From: Atopsyche davidsoni
Lineage: Eukaryota > Arthropoda > Insecta > Trichoptera > Hydrobiosidae
NCBI GenBank assembly: GCA_022113835.1
Contig: JAILWY010000001.1
Coordinates: forward strand, 4,030,001 to 4,094,000
Length of the DNA stretch: 64,000 nt
Direction: 5' to 3'
Each line of letters opens with the position of its first letter. The first letter of the stretch is position 1. Position numbers and translations under genes: made by a program. The notes below the pieces were generated by a model. It was not told where the DNA came from, did not search any database, and was given only the letters and a program-made list of their open reading frames with translations. This document shows, one piece after another, positions 1 to 11,700 of this stretch.

Positions 1-235
1 GTTTAAGGTCTTCCTTCAGCTGGCGAGCAATGACAGGCACTGGCGGGAACATCCTGAGGGTCTCCATGAGGCACCTCTCCAGATATTTCATCTCGAGAGT
101 ATCCTGGAAGGTGGCGGGCCTATCAGAGTCTCCGAAAATGCCGTTCAGTTCTTCCACGACCTTATCCTGGATATCCTGGTGAACACCCATCATAGACAGG
201 AAGAAACTACTGCCGGAGGCGGTGGTGTCATGGCC
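1..235 (-). CDS. CYP4G: CYP4G coding exon 6 (cut by window edge)
   Basis: The exon opens [17 protein letters not shown], the oxygen-activating I-helix. It continues through the J-helix ([14 protein letters not shown]) to the K-helix [16 protein letters not shown] and runs off the left edge. The acceptor is CTTTCCCAG, phase 0. The meander and haem-ligand exons should lie immediately to the left of this window. Confidence 0.93.
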
Positions 236-3200
236 CTGGGAAAGTACAAATATTATTTAAAGATTTACTAAGAAAATGATTGTCGTATCTATTCCAGCAA
301 TTTTTACTTTCAGTGACGTTGTATAAGCGATATTTTTTTTTTTTAGTCACAATCAAGGCATCGTTTAAAGAATGCAAAAAATACCTCAAACATAATGGTG
401 TCAACTTGTTCCTTGATTTCAGTGTCAGTGATGGCGACGCCGTTTTGGGAGCTCTCCAGCAGCAAGTCCAAGAAAGCCAACCTCTTCTTCTCTCCTACAT
501 CGTTATCATCTACGTCCAGATCGTCCTTGAGGCCGGCAGACTGTCCGTAGGAAAGTCCCTCCACCGGGACCTTGTCCTTGGTTTCGATGTTGCCTCTGAT
601 CTTGGCGACTTGAGCTTCGGCATCTTCAATCCTCTGGTTCTCGGCGATGATGGCGGCAGATGAAGGCTTCAGACCCTGAGAGAATTCTTCCTTCTTCCTC
701 ATGATGACCTATAGTATAAATTTAAATTTAAACACAAATACAACAACAAATTAATACGTGTATGAGCATAGTCTATTTTTTCCAGTGATATAATAATATT
801 ATACTTAGTAATTTTTTTTCAAATAAAAACTTGCTTCATTATTTTCAATTTACGAAAACTTCTGTCAATAAATTAGAATTTTAATATCATTCATAATCTT
901 CAATTACACTAAAAGTTTCTTACTACAAAGATGATTTATCGTTATAGTATTAATTCTCTGAAACCCAAATAATTATTTTCACATTTTACTTCACTGCGCT
1001 GGTGCTCAAGTTTTATATTCCACAAATCGGGAAAATAAAAGAGCTCAGTACATTTTGGATCTTCGCCAATACTATTTCAAAGACATTCAATATAATTTTA
1101 TTATAGAAAGGCTGTAGAAAAATCACTATTTCATCACTTACAATATTGACCCCGGCTTCGAATATGACACCGAGCGGAAAAGTGTTATTTTATCTCAAAG
1201 GTAAAATATAGAGTTTTGCAGTGTGAGGGTCGTATTATTATCATATAAAGACTTTTCAATCATCGTGCGAGGACAAAAATATTTCAAATACAGGATATTT
1301 TAGGGAAGTAGTAATATTAAAAAGAGTATTTCAGTATAAATCATTTTAAGCAAGATATCTCTTCAGGGACAGCGCACATACTTTAAAATGAAACAGACAT
1401 CCGTTTCACCTGAATTAGTCAAGCGGAAAACAAAAATCTGATTTAGAAAAATAGCAAATAGTTTTAAAGAAAAGCTGTGTTTCAAACCAAAGACTGGATC
1501 TATAAATCACTTATTTCAGTAGTGTAATTTGTTGCATAAAATTTTGGTAAAAACCTTCAAAACTACAGTGAATAATACTGTTTAATTCACGTCATAAAAA
1601 TTTCAAAGCCTTCTGTATCGTTGGCTGTAAGTTCACAGTTTGGCTCTCATAGAGAGCGGCGTTTAAAGGCTTGAAATTTAAGAATGTAATTGAGCAATAT
1701 GATAGGCTTACCCTCTTGGTGAGTCCGTGGATGATGTCCAGCAGCTTGGTCTGGTTCTTGGCGTAGGAGGTGAAGTTGAAGAGGAAGTCCGGTCGCAGCC
1801 ACACCTTGGTGTGCCTCAGATGGAGGATGTCACACATCTTCATCACAGCCATGGCGTACTCCAGTCCGCTCTTATTCTGGGTCTTCTTGCTGACTCCCAT
1901 AGCAGTTTCTAAAAATAACAATGGATATCAACTGCTGATAAAAAATCTACGTACGATGTGATACGATAAATAATATTAAAGTTTTTGTGAAGTGTATTAT
2001 ATAAACTGTTTATAAAATGAATTAATGGGTGTTTTCTATTTTTCGGGATAGATAAATCATAGACTATTAATAATAAAATACTGAAGTATTAAATGTCCCA
2101 ATAACTTCACTGGCAAGCACTCACTGTGTTATAACGCCTTAACATAAAGCCAGAACTACAGAAACGGCATGGTTAACCGGAATGGTTACTTTTACTGATC
2201 CACAATATAATTACATCATCGATGCGGGAAGAGATAATCTGTGGAGTCGCCCTAGCAGCGTTGCGCAACTTCAGTGCTCGGTGGACTTTTCATTCCACCC
2301 GCGTAGACATGGCCCAACTTAGAGAGAAGCCTTCCATATACAGATAATGTTATTCTAGACACCTGAGTGCATTGGTTTGATCGTGGATGAGAGTCTTTGT
2401 ACTGGGGCTTGCGATTTGGATGTGTTTTGACTACCCAAGGAGCAGTTCATTAAATCATCGATATAAATATTTTTTTTTTTCAATTTTGACGTTTTCATTT
2501 ACGAATTAAGCTTTGTAATGTGTGTACTATATTTTATAAAAATTTCATTCAATAACGATGAGTGCATTTTATTAATCAATATTTATTCCATGGAACAGGT
2601 TCTGATGGTTCAATTTCATGGCCAATTTGCGTAATGCCTCTTAACTGGTGCAAATGACGTAGCAGAGAAAGTGCATTTTCTACGAGTGCAATTTTCCTAT
2701 GTGTATGGGTAGACTAGCAAGCTGACCAAATATGAATAGCAGATAATAAGGTTGCAGTTTGTTTCACAATTTTATTGAATATATTTTTATATTTAGTCAG
2801 AAATTTTCAATTAATTTTATGATAATGTTATACCACGCCTGTCAGGTAGGTTTGTTTTTCTTTTTTTGTTAGCTTAAAATGAACAGCTAAACCTATGTGA
2901 TTGATTGGTGACATGATTTAATATATTTTAACGTTTCATGATATTTGTTTCTTTATTGTACGTATATTTTTAGAAAAACATTGTAAAAAATAAACCATGT
3001 ATAATGAACGTGGTCTAGACACACATGTAGAAGACATTGTGTATTCAAGCAATCCTAAACTTAATTTAAATTAAATTTTATGAATCCCCATACAAGTAGC
3101 TTCATGTACTACGCCTTGAACATGAGCAAGATATGAACAAATCGCGAGAAAAATAAGTTTTCATGAAATGAAATATTATTTTACGAATAATTGACTCAAA

Positions 3201-6200
3201 TTCGTTAAATTAATTATGCGAAGTCGACATACCTAATATTTTTTCTATTACTAGGTAAAAATCATATTCATCTATAATGAGGTGCCCAATGTTATTCAGC
3301 AATGGCGTTGAGTTATTTTATTTGTTATAATTTGTAATATGATTTAGTATATTAGAAAAAAATGTATTTCATTACCAAGCAGGATTTCCACAGTGCACTC
3401 GCTCATGTAGTCGTGACAATCGAAGGTCTTGGTTCCCTCTTGCTGCAGCTTTTGGATGAGGGCGAGGGAGTTGGCGTTAAAGAGGTCGATGAAACTCTTC
3501 AGGACGTTCAGGTGGAAAGTGGGGGCGATCAGCTTGCGGTGGGAACGCCACTTCTGGCCTGCAGGGGAAGCACAGAAATTAGAAATATTATATAGAAATT
3601 TATACGTCTTGATCAACGTGAATCTAATTAAGCGCATAATTTTAATACACCGTGAGTGCATCGTGTTATTTTATAAAAACTTTGTTGAACAAAAATTGAA
3701 TTCAAAATATCTCTGCGTGCGAACGTCTTCGCGGGAGAATCGAGACACTTCAGGGTCTAAATAATCCGGGTGTGTCGAATTGAATCTAAATTGATCCGGG
3801 AGGAAGCCGTCGGTCATGGGGCTGCTGGATTGAGACTTGCCGGGGGAGTTTGTATTCAAAAGAGCAAAACGAGGAAAAACAAATTAGTTGTCGAAATACC
3901 GAGAAGTCCTTCCGAAAACAACGGAGGAGGCGAGCCGAGCGGCGCATACCAAGCGCGGCCCCCTGTTACAGCCAATTTACCGGCGCGAGGGACGCGCCCG
4001 GAGTCTGCGTCGCAGTGCTCCTCTGTCGAACTGGGCGACGCCAACATTGACAATATGAATACTACCATCAATGTATGGTATTCGTACACAATACGAATAC
4101 AATCACCAATACTTCACCACCGCTGAGCAGTAGCTGCGTCGTTATGCTCTACTCTCAAACCGGGCGACGCAAACATTGACAATACGATATTACATATGCC
4201 ATCATCAATACAACATATTCAGATACCTACTGCTGAGCAGTAGCTGCGTTGATATGCTGCCAAGCAACACGAACATTGACAATACGATTTACTTGTACTA
4301 TCATCAATACTACATATTCACATACCTACTGCTGAGCAGTAGCTGCGTCGTTATGCTCTACTCTCAAACTGGGCGACGCAAACATTGACAATACGATATT
4401 ACATATGCCATCATCAATACAACATATTCAGATACCTACTGCTGAGCAGTAGCTGCGTTGATATGCTGCCAAGCAACACGAACATTGACAATACGATTTA
4501 CTTGTACTATCATCAATACTATATATTCACATACCTACTGCTGAGCAGTAGCTGCGCCGTTATGCTAACAAGCAACACGAACATTGACAATACGATATGA
4601 CTTGTACTATCATTACTAATATGATTAGGCACATTAGTTCACACAGATTAAAGAAACTCTCAGAAAAATATCATCGTGATTTGTGTGGGATTTGAACCCA
4701 CATCCCGAGGCTTACATGGCCGGTGTACTGACCTTATCATATTAGTAATAATATAATAAACCCGTAATGGGTAATAAATACGCACTTGATTGACGTTCAA
4801 TCCAAAAAATAGACATACTTGTACTATCATCAATACTTTATATTCACACATCTACTGCTGAGCAGTAGCTGCGTCGTTATGCTACCAAGCAACACGAACA
4901 TTGACAATACGATTTACTTGTACTATCATCAATACTATATATTCACACATCCACTGCTGAGCAGTAGCTGCGTCGTTATACTCTACTGTCGAATTGCGTG
5001 AACATTGATAGTATGATAGATTGTAAAAAAGAGATGCTTCGTAATGCTCTGTTGTTGAACCAAGCAACACGAACATTAACATTATGATAATATAAAGTCC
5101 ACATAATATTGACTATTATTAATACTATATAGTCACACACCAGTTTCTGCGTCGTAATGATCTGTTATCGAACTGAGTGACACGAACATGACATTGTGTC
5201 ACTATATAGACTACTCAATACTACAAGTCATACACTTTCTGCTAAACAGTAACTGCGTTGCAAGTGAAAATACAGCAAGCCGTTTGCTACGTTATTACTA
5301 TATGACAAACCAAAACCCATGGTTTAGTTTGTAAATCTCTATATTTAAAATACAAATTGTAATAGCCGAATTACCAGCAGTTTACGAATATTACGAGGGC
5401 TCTTATTATCTGAAAAGCAAAAGTGCTCACAATTAATAATATCCGTAGTCTCCTTGTACATAAGTATTCATATCTAATACGCTTACCTTGTGTCTGAGCT
5501 TTGGGCTCTCAGTAAAGGCAAATAGAATGGATATCAAAAACTAATCTTACAATAAAAATTAATAATATGTATAGAAAATTCGAAGTATATAATAGATTAC
5601 TTTGAAAATATATGCAGCATTAACAATAACAAAAAAATATTCTACGTAGTATTGGATAAAATATATTTTTCAATGACGATATACTGTGCAATCAACGCGT
5701 TAAACTATTTCCAAAGGTTTCACTTACTCTGAATATAATTATATTATAATTATCAATAATATTATAGTTTCAAGAGGGAAAAACTAGTAAATAAAATATA
5801 AAATGGCAGACATATAAATCAGATTTAAACGCCGAGTGTTTCTTCAAGGTTAATAGTATTAACTTTTAATGGTATAATCAACAACTTATATTGGCTTGGA
5901 TACTGTAAAAAGGTCTGGCTGAGGTTATCCGCATCAAATAAGAACTTAATCCTTGAGCGCATTAAATGCACAATTATAGACAACCTGCATATTCTGCACT
6001 TGTTCGTCGCACGTTGCATCTAATATAGTTCAATGTCAATACTCAAGCCTCTGCTGGTAAACGGTTCATTTAGAACTTAACAAGAAAACTTATTTTAAGG
6101 GGGAAAAAAAGAGATCATTGATGAATGAAATAGCTGCCAGGGTTGTGTTCAAACGAAGGAAGAAGGACGAGGTAGTACCTATTCTTGAACTTACCGGAGC

Positions 6201-8745
6201 TGATGAGGAGACCATTTCCAAGCCACGGCTCAAAGAGCCTGTACTCTACGGACTTGTCGATGTACACCTGGCTGCTGAGGATGACCTCGATGTCATCAGG
6301 GTTGAAGAGGAACACCATCAACCTGGGGCCGACCCAGAGCTTCACCATGTTGTCAAACTCGAAACTTCTCTGGTATATTTTCTTGAAGATAGCTAGAAAA
6401 AATAAACAGTACTTGAAAATCACAACTGAATTTAAAACTTCCCAATGACCTTAGTATGGTGCATTTTCATTTGGCTGAATTAAAATGACTTCCGTTTCAT
6501 TCTTATGCTATTATCTTATATCCAAATCGATTAATTTTCAATTAAAAGTTAAATAATACTTTTTATTTTAAAGAAAGCAGTTGCTTTATAATTGGTTTAG
6601 TTTGGCAGTCGATTTCGGCTGAGTTGATCTTCGAGTTTGCATAAGAAAATTTTGATATCCATGCTTGGTGATAAAATGTTAAACAATATTCTAAGCATTT
6701 ATTTCGATAATAAAACCTATACATCAGCATTATTTTTAGCAACTTTCAATGACAATGTGTACTTGTATGACATGTTGAACTTTTCTGTTATTATTAAGAT
6801 TTTACCATGTTATTATTGTGTATGTGAGAGATCATTTTTGAAGGGATTGAGCATTGCTTTAGGGCAGATCTATATTCAAATAGCTCGAATGACCCGCGCG
6901 CAATACAAAGACTCTTGTATGATTGAGAATGACGCTTCCGTAAGACTTCTAACACTAAAATTGTACAGATAAACATCTAATCCAGGAATACAGTTCAAGT
7001 TGTTGTAATTTAGAGACAATTGGAACTTCCTGCAATTTGGTTATTCAGAATGCTCAGAAATTTAACTCCAAACACCGACCTGATGGCGTGCCTCGCGAGT
7101 ACTACGCCATTAATATCACTTCATTAATATTTCTACCTAAAAGAAGTACAGCCTGCACTTATTCACAACCTACTGCCTAATATTTAATCACACCGACGCA
7201 ATTTCTATGTGATACCTGAAAAATCTATGGAACCAGTCGTTTCTTGGATCATAAGTTATCAAAATGAAAATAATGCTAACAGAAAAAATATAAGTATTAT
7301 ATTTTAATCCAACATCATTTGTATAAGCATCGAAAATAATTTAACACACGGGTACAAACACAACTTAAAAAATTCAAAGAATATACTAACTAAACCAAGA
7401 TTTCATGTTGGTGTTAAAATTATTATTAGGTATTTGATTAACATATTAATATCTGTACAGCGTATAATAATAATTGTTGCTTGAAAAAATGTATATAATT
7501 ATCACTGTAGTCGCGAATACAGCAAGAGCGCAAGACCTAAGTGTTGATGGGTTTTGCAGTCGTGAAAAGCTGTTTATCAGACAACTTTGCTGTAATTTTT
7601 TGTTGATTATGAAAATAGGCTTTACTTTCGCTTTTCTTTCTGTTGTATTTTCGAGGATCAGCTGGCGGTGGCTTGTGTTGCATGTGTAGCTTAGCACGAT
7701 GAATAATGTATGCCCCACTCCATGACAGGATGTTTCTAAAAGTTGACTTCAACAAACGTGATCTCACCGACGTATACACATATAGAGGTGTTAGCAACTA
7801 TTCTAGAAGTTTCAAATACAAGTGAGAATTTCAATAAACCATGCAATGGGGTTCAAATGTCTACTCTATTGCAAACTTCGTAATATCGTGGCTATCGAAA
7901 GTTCAATTTGTTTTAACAGAATCAAATTTTCTTAATATTTTACATGAACGCTATCATTATTATTAATACAAGTAAGCTTTATAAATAGCTTTAAAATTTT
8001 AAATGCTTACCAATCGATTGTATTTCACAAAAACATTTGATAAATACAAATCAAAGACTTATACTAATGCTTATTCGATGGTACGTGCCATGTGTACCAA
8101 GTACGATAATCCGATCTTGATTGTTTTAGACCTGGCCATCTAAACTCAACAAATCGAAGAAGCACCTGTCGATTGTATTACGATGATGTGAAGCTATCTG
8201 CAATTATCCGGCAGTCTCCAAGAGTTGTAAAATAGAATTGTTTTTTTTTTCAAGACAGAAGTTGAGTAACTTATCCAATCAGGTAAATCTTCACAAAAAA
8301 CTTCCATGTGTTTATAGAAGATTACAGTGATAAAGTATGCAAAGAGCTTTCCTCATTCGCACGAAATTATCTCTGCAGATTGCTTTACTTTATATTTGAG
8401 AGTACGTCTTAGAATATTTTAAATACTTTTGAATTTAATTTTTATGTATTATCACGTATGTATTGTAGATTTTTTAATGGGTAAATATAAGTGCTGTGAA
8501 TAAAATATTTGAAAATGAGTATTTTTGTACGTACAGTGAGTAGAGCCCGTGAACTCCAGGGCGTTGCCGATGATGGGGTAGCCAGTGGGGCCAGGAAGTT
8601 TCTCCGCCAGCTCCAGGAGGTGCTTCCTGCTGAGCTTCCAGTACGTGTACCAGAGAACCAGCGCCGGGACCAGCAGCATGTAGAACACGCTGGTGGCCGT
8701 GATGAGCCCCGGAGTGGGCATGACTTCTTCGGTGGCAACTTCCAT
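1..8745 (-). CDS. CYP4G: CYP4G-subfamily cytochrome P450, 5' part of gene (6 coding exons, 3' end beyond window)
   Basis: Joined exons 8745-8535, 6392-6195, 3558-3376, 1908-1712, 708-385 and 235-1 give one frame of 449 residues, of about 560 usual for the family. Seen: an N-terminal membrane anchor (about residues 18-35), a proline hinge LPGPTGYP, the C-helix WRSHR (about residue 139), GHDTT of the I-helix (372-376, across an exon junction) and ETLR of the K-helix (429-432). An acidic insertion between the G and H helices (about residues 300-345, with DDLDVDDND) is the CYP4G hallmark. Known of the family: CYP4Gs are ER-bound oxidative decarbonylases that, with P450 reductase in oenocytes, turn long-chain fatty aldehydes into cuticular hydrocarbons for waterproofing and signalling. 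The haem-cysteine loop lies off the left edge. No frameshift or stop is seen, so the gene looks functional. I cannot say whether it is the CYP4G1-like or the CYP4G15-like paralogue. Confidence 0.95.
385..708 (-). CDS. CYP4G: CYP4G coding exon 5 with the CYP4G-specific acidic insertion
   Basis: The exon reads [12 protein letters not shown] through to [12 protein letters not shown], 108 codons, phase 0 on both sides (acceptor ACTATAG, donor GTATTT at 384). It contains the roughly 40-residue insertion between the G and H helices, rich in D, E and G, that separates CYP4G from other CYP4 enzymes. In known CYP4Gs this segment lies on the cytosolic surface. Confidence 0.95.
709..1711 (-). other. CYP4G intron (coding exons 4/5)
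   Basis: About 1.0 kb of AT-rich sequence with ordinary splice ends. I see no gene, repeat or RNA in it. Confidence 0.8.
1712..1908 (-). CDS. CYP4G: CYP4G coding exon 4
   Basis: The exon reads [15 protein letters not shown] through to [11 protein letters not shown], followed by GTAAGC at 1711. The acceptor is TTATTTTTAG. Length is 197 nt, phase 1 in and phase 0 out. The run [13 protein letters not shown] is strongly conserved in CYP4G proteins. Confidence 0.93.
1909..3375 (-). other. CYP4G intron (coding exons 3/4) with an unidentified GC-richer patch
   Basis: Mostly AT-rich intron. At about 2,100-2,450 base composition rises and the sequence looks unlike its surroundings, probably a fossil of a mobile element. 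I find no open frame or terminal repeat in it and cannot name it. Confidence 0.6.
3376..3558 (-). CDS. CYP4G: CYP4G coding exon 3
   Basis: The exon reads [18 protein letters not shown] through to ECTVEILL, including the C-helix WRSHR that contacts the haem propionate. The acceptor is CCCCTGCAG and the donor GTAATG at 3375. Length is 183 nt, phase 1 in and out. Confidence 0.93.
3720..4035. other. CpG-rich island inside a CYP4G intron
   Basis: About 300 bp inside the intron between coding exons 2 and 3 is strikingly richer in CpG than its AT-rich flanks, especially 3,895-4,030. It joins directly onto the satellite array. Short open frames exist on both strands, none of which I recognise. It could be an alternative promoter, part of the satellite's source locus, or an old insertion. 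Confidence 0.45.
4000..5270. repeat. Satellite array: alternating 99- and 110-bp monomers forming a 209-bp dimer
   Basis: The landmark GCTGAGCAGTAGCTGCG recurs at 4122, 4232, 4331, 4441, 4540, 4857 and 4956, with spacings 110, 99, 110, 99, (317), 99. Degenerate copies follow to about 5,245. Two monomer types alternate. One has CTACTCTCAAAC-GGGCGACGC, the other GCCAAGCAACACG. Both share AACATTGACAATACGAT and a CATCAATAC block. The 317-bp step becomes 100 once the inserted element plus one target duplication (217 bp) is removed. The left end merges with the CpG-rich island and the right end decays. The array sits inside a CYP4G intron. Confidence 0.92.
4600..4830 (-). mobile_element. tRNA-derived element inserted in the satellite, with 14-bp target site duplications
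   Basis: The 14-bp sequence ACTTGTACTATCAT stands at 4600-4613 and again at 4817-4830, flanking a 203-bp insert (4614-4816). The insert holds a minus-strand tRNA-like body with the B-box core GGTTCAAATCC (4678-4733, lacking the 5' tRNA end). It also holds an arm ending in the AACGTCAATC...CCCGTAAT block shared with the repeats at 18.5-19.1 kb. The satellite period resumes exactly after excision. The long target duplication fits a SINE moved by LINE machinery, though the arms also form inverted repeats. Confidence 0.85.
6195..6392 (-). CDS. CYP4G: CYP4G coding exon 2
   Basis: The exon reads [21 protein letters not shown] through to LLISSG (residues 71-136). It covers the beta-1 region and B-helix typical of CYP4G. 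The acceptor is a T-rich tract ending CTAG, and the donor is GTAAGT at 6194. Length is 198 nt, phase 1 in and phase 1 out. Confidence 0.93.
6393..8534 (-). other. CYP4G intron (coding exons 1/2)
   Basis: 2.1 kb, AT-rich, with normal splice ends. Around 7,480-7,800 it is somewhat less AT-rich, with short open frames on both strands that resemble nothing I know. No repeat family shared with the rest of the window was noticed. Confidence 0.7.
8535..8745 (-). CDS. CYP4G: CYP4G coding exon 1
   Basis: This exon encodes residues 1-70, starting MEVATEEV. It holds the membrane anchor and the hinge [16 protein letters not shown]. The exon opens at 8764 after an acceptor (TTCTCTTCCAG on the minus strand), giving 19 nt of leader before the ATG at 8745. 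The donor is GTACGT at 8534. The exon ends after one base of a codon, which the next exon completes as serine, restoring the family's conserved reading. Confidence 0.93.
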
Positions 8746-8764
8746 GTTGATTTCTTTAAAGAAT

Positions 8765-11700
8765 CTGGAAGAGAATCGGCGTTAATTTCTACTGCCATGT
8801 ACTCTATGACCTAACACAGCAGCGGCGCTCAAGTGTCTGTTAAAGTGAAAAGTTTTGATTTTGATTATGCATGAATATATTATGAAATAACAGGTTACTA
8901 GGTATCTCATTCAGTACTAGACATCCGTATGACGCTATGTGCATGCAAGCCGCGTACAACATTTACATTTACCGACTGTATGTTCAATCTTCAAGTGGGC
9001 AGACTTATAAAAAATATATTGAATAAATGAAAATAAAGTTTAATGACAAATACTACAGTGAAACATATAAAATAGAAGATAAGTGGGGTTTGCATAAATA
9101 TTCAAATATTTCATCAACTTTTTTAGGTTAGGTTTTAATATAAATAAAGAAGTGAACGCTTGTATCTATTTAAAAGCTCTTTAGAGATAAACAAGTCTTT
9201 ATAGTCATGAAGTGCTATAATTAAAACTAGTTAGAATAACTTATATTTTGCTATTATATATCAACAGTTTATAAAAAACATAGCAACTTTAAATTGTTAT
9301 TGATTTGATTCATCTTGGGTTCAAAACACAGTGCTAGAAGAAGCTTTGAACTTGAAGAGGAGTTTATATAAAGATGTCTCTTTTGAAATGATGCGTTAGA
9401 AAGCGCACTTGCGTAAAAGGAAACCGTAATTCAAGACAAAACTTCTCCCATACAAGATGATGTGTGAAGTTTTAACTATTTGTTAGTGTCATGTTGTCAT
9501 AAATCATCTTTTATAATATGTGTAAACGTAATGATAACTTTGGAACGAAATAATATTGTTGCGTTTAAGTAATATATATTATTATTAAACTTGGAAAATA
9601 TAATTAAAATTGAAGCATATAAACAAACAATGACATCGGCTGACAATTATGTGTGATTTAATCCATGATGTTAAATTTTAAACCATTACTGATATAATCA
9701 GATAAATGGCTTTAGTTGAAGATTGATAGCTTAAAAATAGCTGTGTTGGTGGAGAATTGTTTAAAACTGAAAAATCAGGTAATTATTATTGTATTCAATG
9801 TAGAAATGCCAAAACAATTTTTATTAATCCATAAAAATATATATCCACTTAATAAAAAGAATAGGGAAATCGATTTAATTATACTATGTTATTTTAACTT
9901 AATTGAAAGTAATTTTATTATTTTAGATAATCTTCGAGTAAGAAGAGAAGAAAATTATAAATGTTAACCTAAAAAAAAAATTTGTCGAATATAAAATGGT
10001 ACACAGTGATAAGTATATTTAAATAAATGCTATAAAGAAACAAATATTGTAATATATACAAAAAGGTTATATTTTTCATGTATAAATTACAATATCAAAA
10101 CAATGGCTATTCAATTTAAATGCGGCTCGCAATTAACGCAATTGGCCGCCAATGTGTATTTTAATTTGTATCGATAGGAAAATAATATAAATATTGATAC
10201 TATTCTCATTTCTATGCGACATATTTATTGGCTTTTATGGAAAATTTGTGAATATAGATTTTTTTTAATTTTACTGACCCGCGACCCTTTTTATGTTGCA
10301 AAATGAAAAGTCATCGTTCTTGGAATATAAAATTATCAACTAGGTTACAGAGATCGTAGTTTCATTCCACTTCGATTACATTAATTATTTCCTATGTGAA
10401 AATCGTTTCCGTAATTTTCCACGTGAGTTGCTTATACGACTTACGTGATACATTATAATAATTTCTGTTTGGACTTTTACACGGACGTTTTATAATTATG
10501 TCTATTATAAAGTATACTAAGAAGTTATCAAAATACTTTTATCGACGTAATAATATATAATAGATCTATAAAATAATTTACGCAGTACTTTTTTTTTTAA
10601 AAATAATGTAGTTCTAAGTATCATGTGTATCATTACGCTCATTTCTCTACTGAAAAACTTTATTTTTACTTGTATTAATAACACCTTCCAAATCAATTTA
10701 ACATATTTTGACTCCTGTTATCGTTACTATTAGTTTTTTGGGTGCTAAGCCGCATTTTTTGAGTTGTATTCTAAAATTTTAACTCAGGTACTGAGTTCAA
10801 TTTCGTTTTTTAATAATAGCTCCAGTACCGGAGACAAAACGTGAAAATTCAAACCAACAGACTGGTCAAAATTGGAAAATAAACAATGGTCAAAATTGAC
10901 TGTACACTGTGAATAAACAAACCGACAGCTAAATACGATTCAAAAATATATAAATCAAATTAATAATACCGTTAATAAACACAAATATCAAAAGTAAATA
11001 TAAGTGTGATGTATGGGATGTTTGGTGTTTGCGTTTTGGCACGTAGACATTGTAGGGATCAAACGTTACAAAATGATTGCTTTGAAACGCAATGTATTTA
11101 ATAAATTAGACAAGTATGTAAAACAATTTAAGTAGAATTCGTTATTGAAATGTATTTTTGATCGATTTGTATGAAAGAAATAGGTGAGCTCATTTCTTAG
11201 TAAGGTTTACTTCATTAGTCAGTTCTGAGTGAAAGTATAATATATATTTTTTAATCAGTTATACATTTTTAATAATTCTTAACGCAAAGCCAACTTACCC
11301 CGAACGAACACGTTTTCAGACTAAACTGTATCGGTAGTAATGGCTGTATATATAGCGAATTTGAAAAGTCCGAAGTTTTTTTTATATCAGAAGTCTATCG
11401 TCACAGGTAGCAATAAGCCCGGCACAATATTGTTGTGAGAACTCCATACTTTAATTGGATCCCAACAATCAGAATTATCCCAATGAGTCCCATTATCTAT
11501 AATTATAAATTATGGTTATGCACTCTCTTTGCTGATTATAATAGATGTGGCTTTAAATTGGCATCCAGTCGCCGGCAGCGACTCGCGGCCCTGAAATATT
11601 TAGCTTTCAAATATATGATTGATGTATTTTGAAAATTTAAAAAATACTATAGATCAGTCATATCGCCTTATTGTGCAACCCTTTCCAAAAAAAACAAGTA

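Noticed and set aside
1727..1961. Plus-strand frames opposite CYP4G exons (also at 280-663, 3362-3764, 6118-6448, 8509-8814)
   Set aside because: They are antisense shadows of the CYP4G exons, whose minus-strand reading is strongly family-like.
4176..4600. Two 70-residue open frames with nearly identical sequence 209 bp apart
   Set aside because: They are translations of the satellite dimer, not genes.
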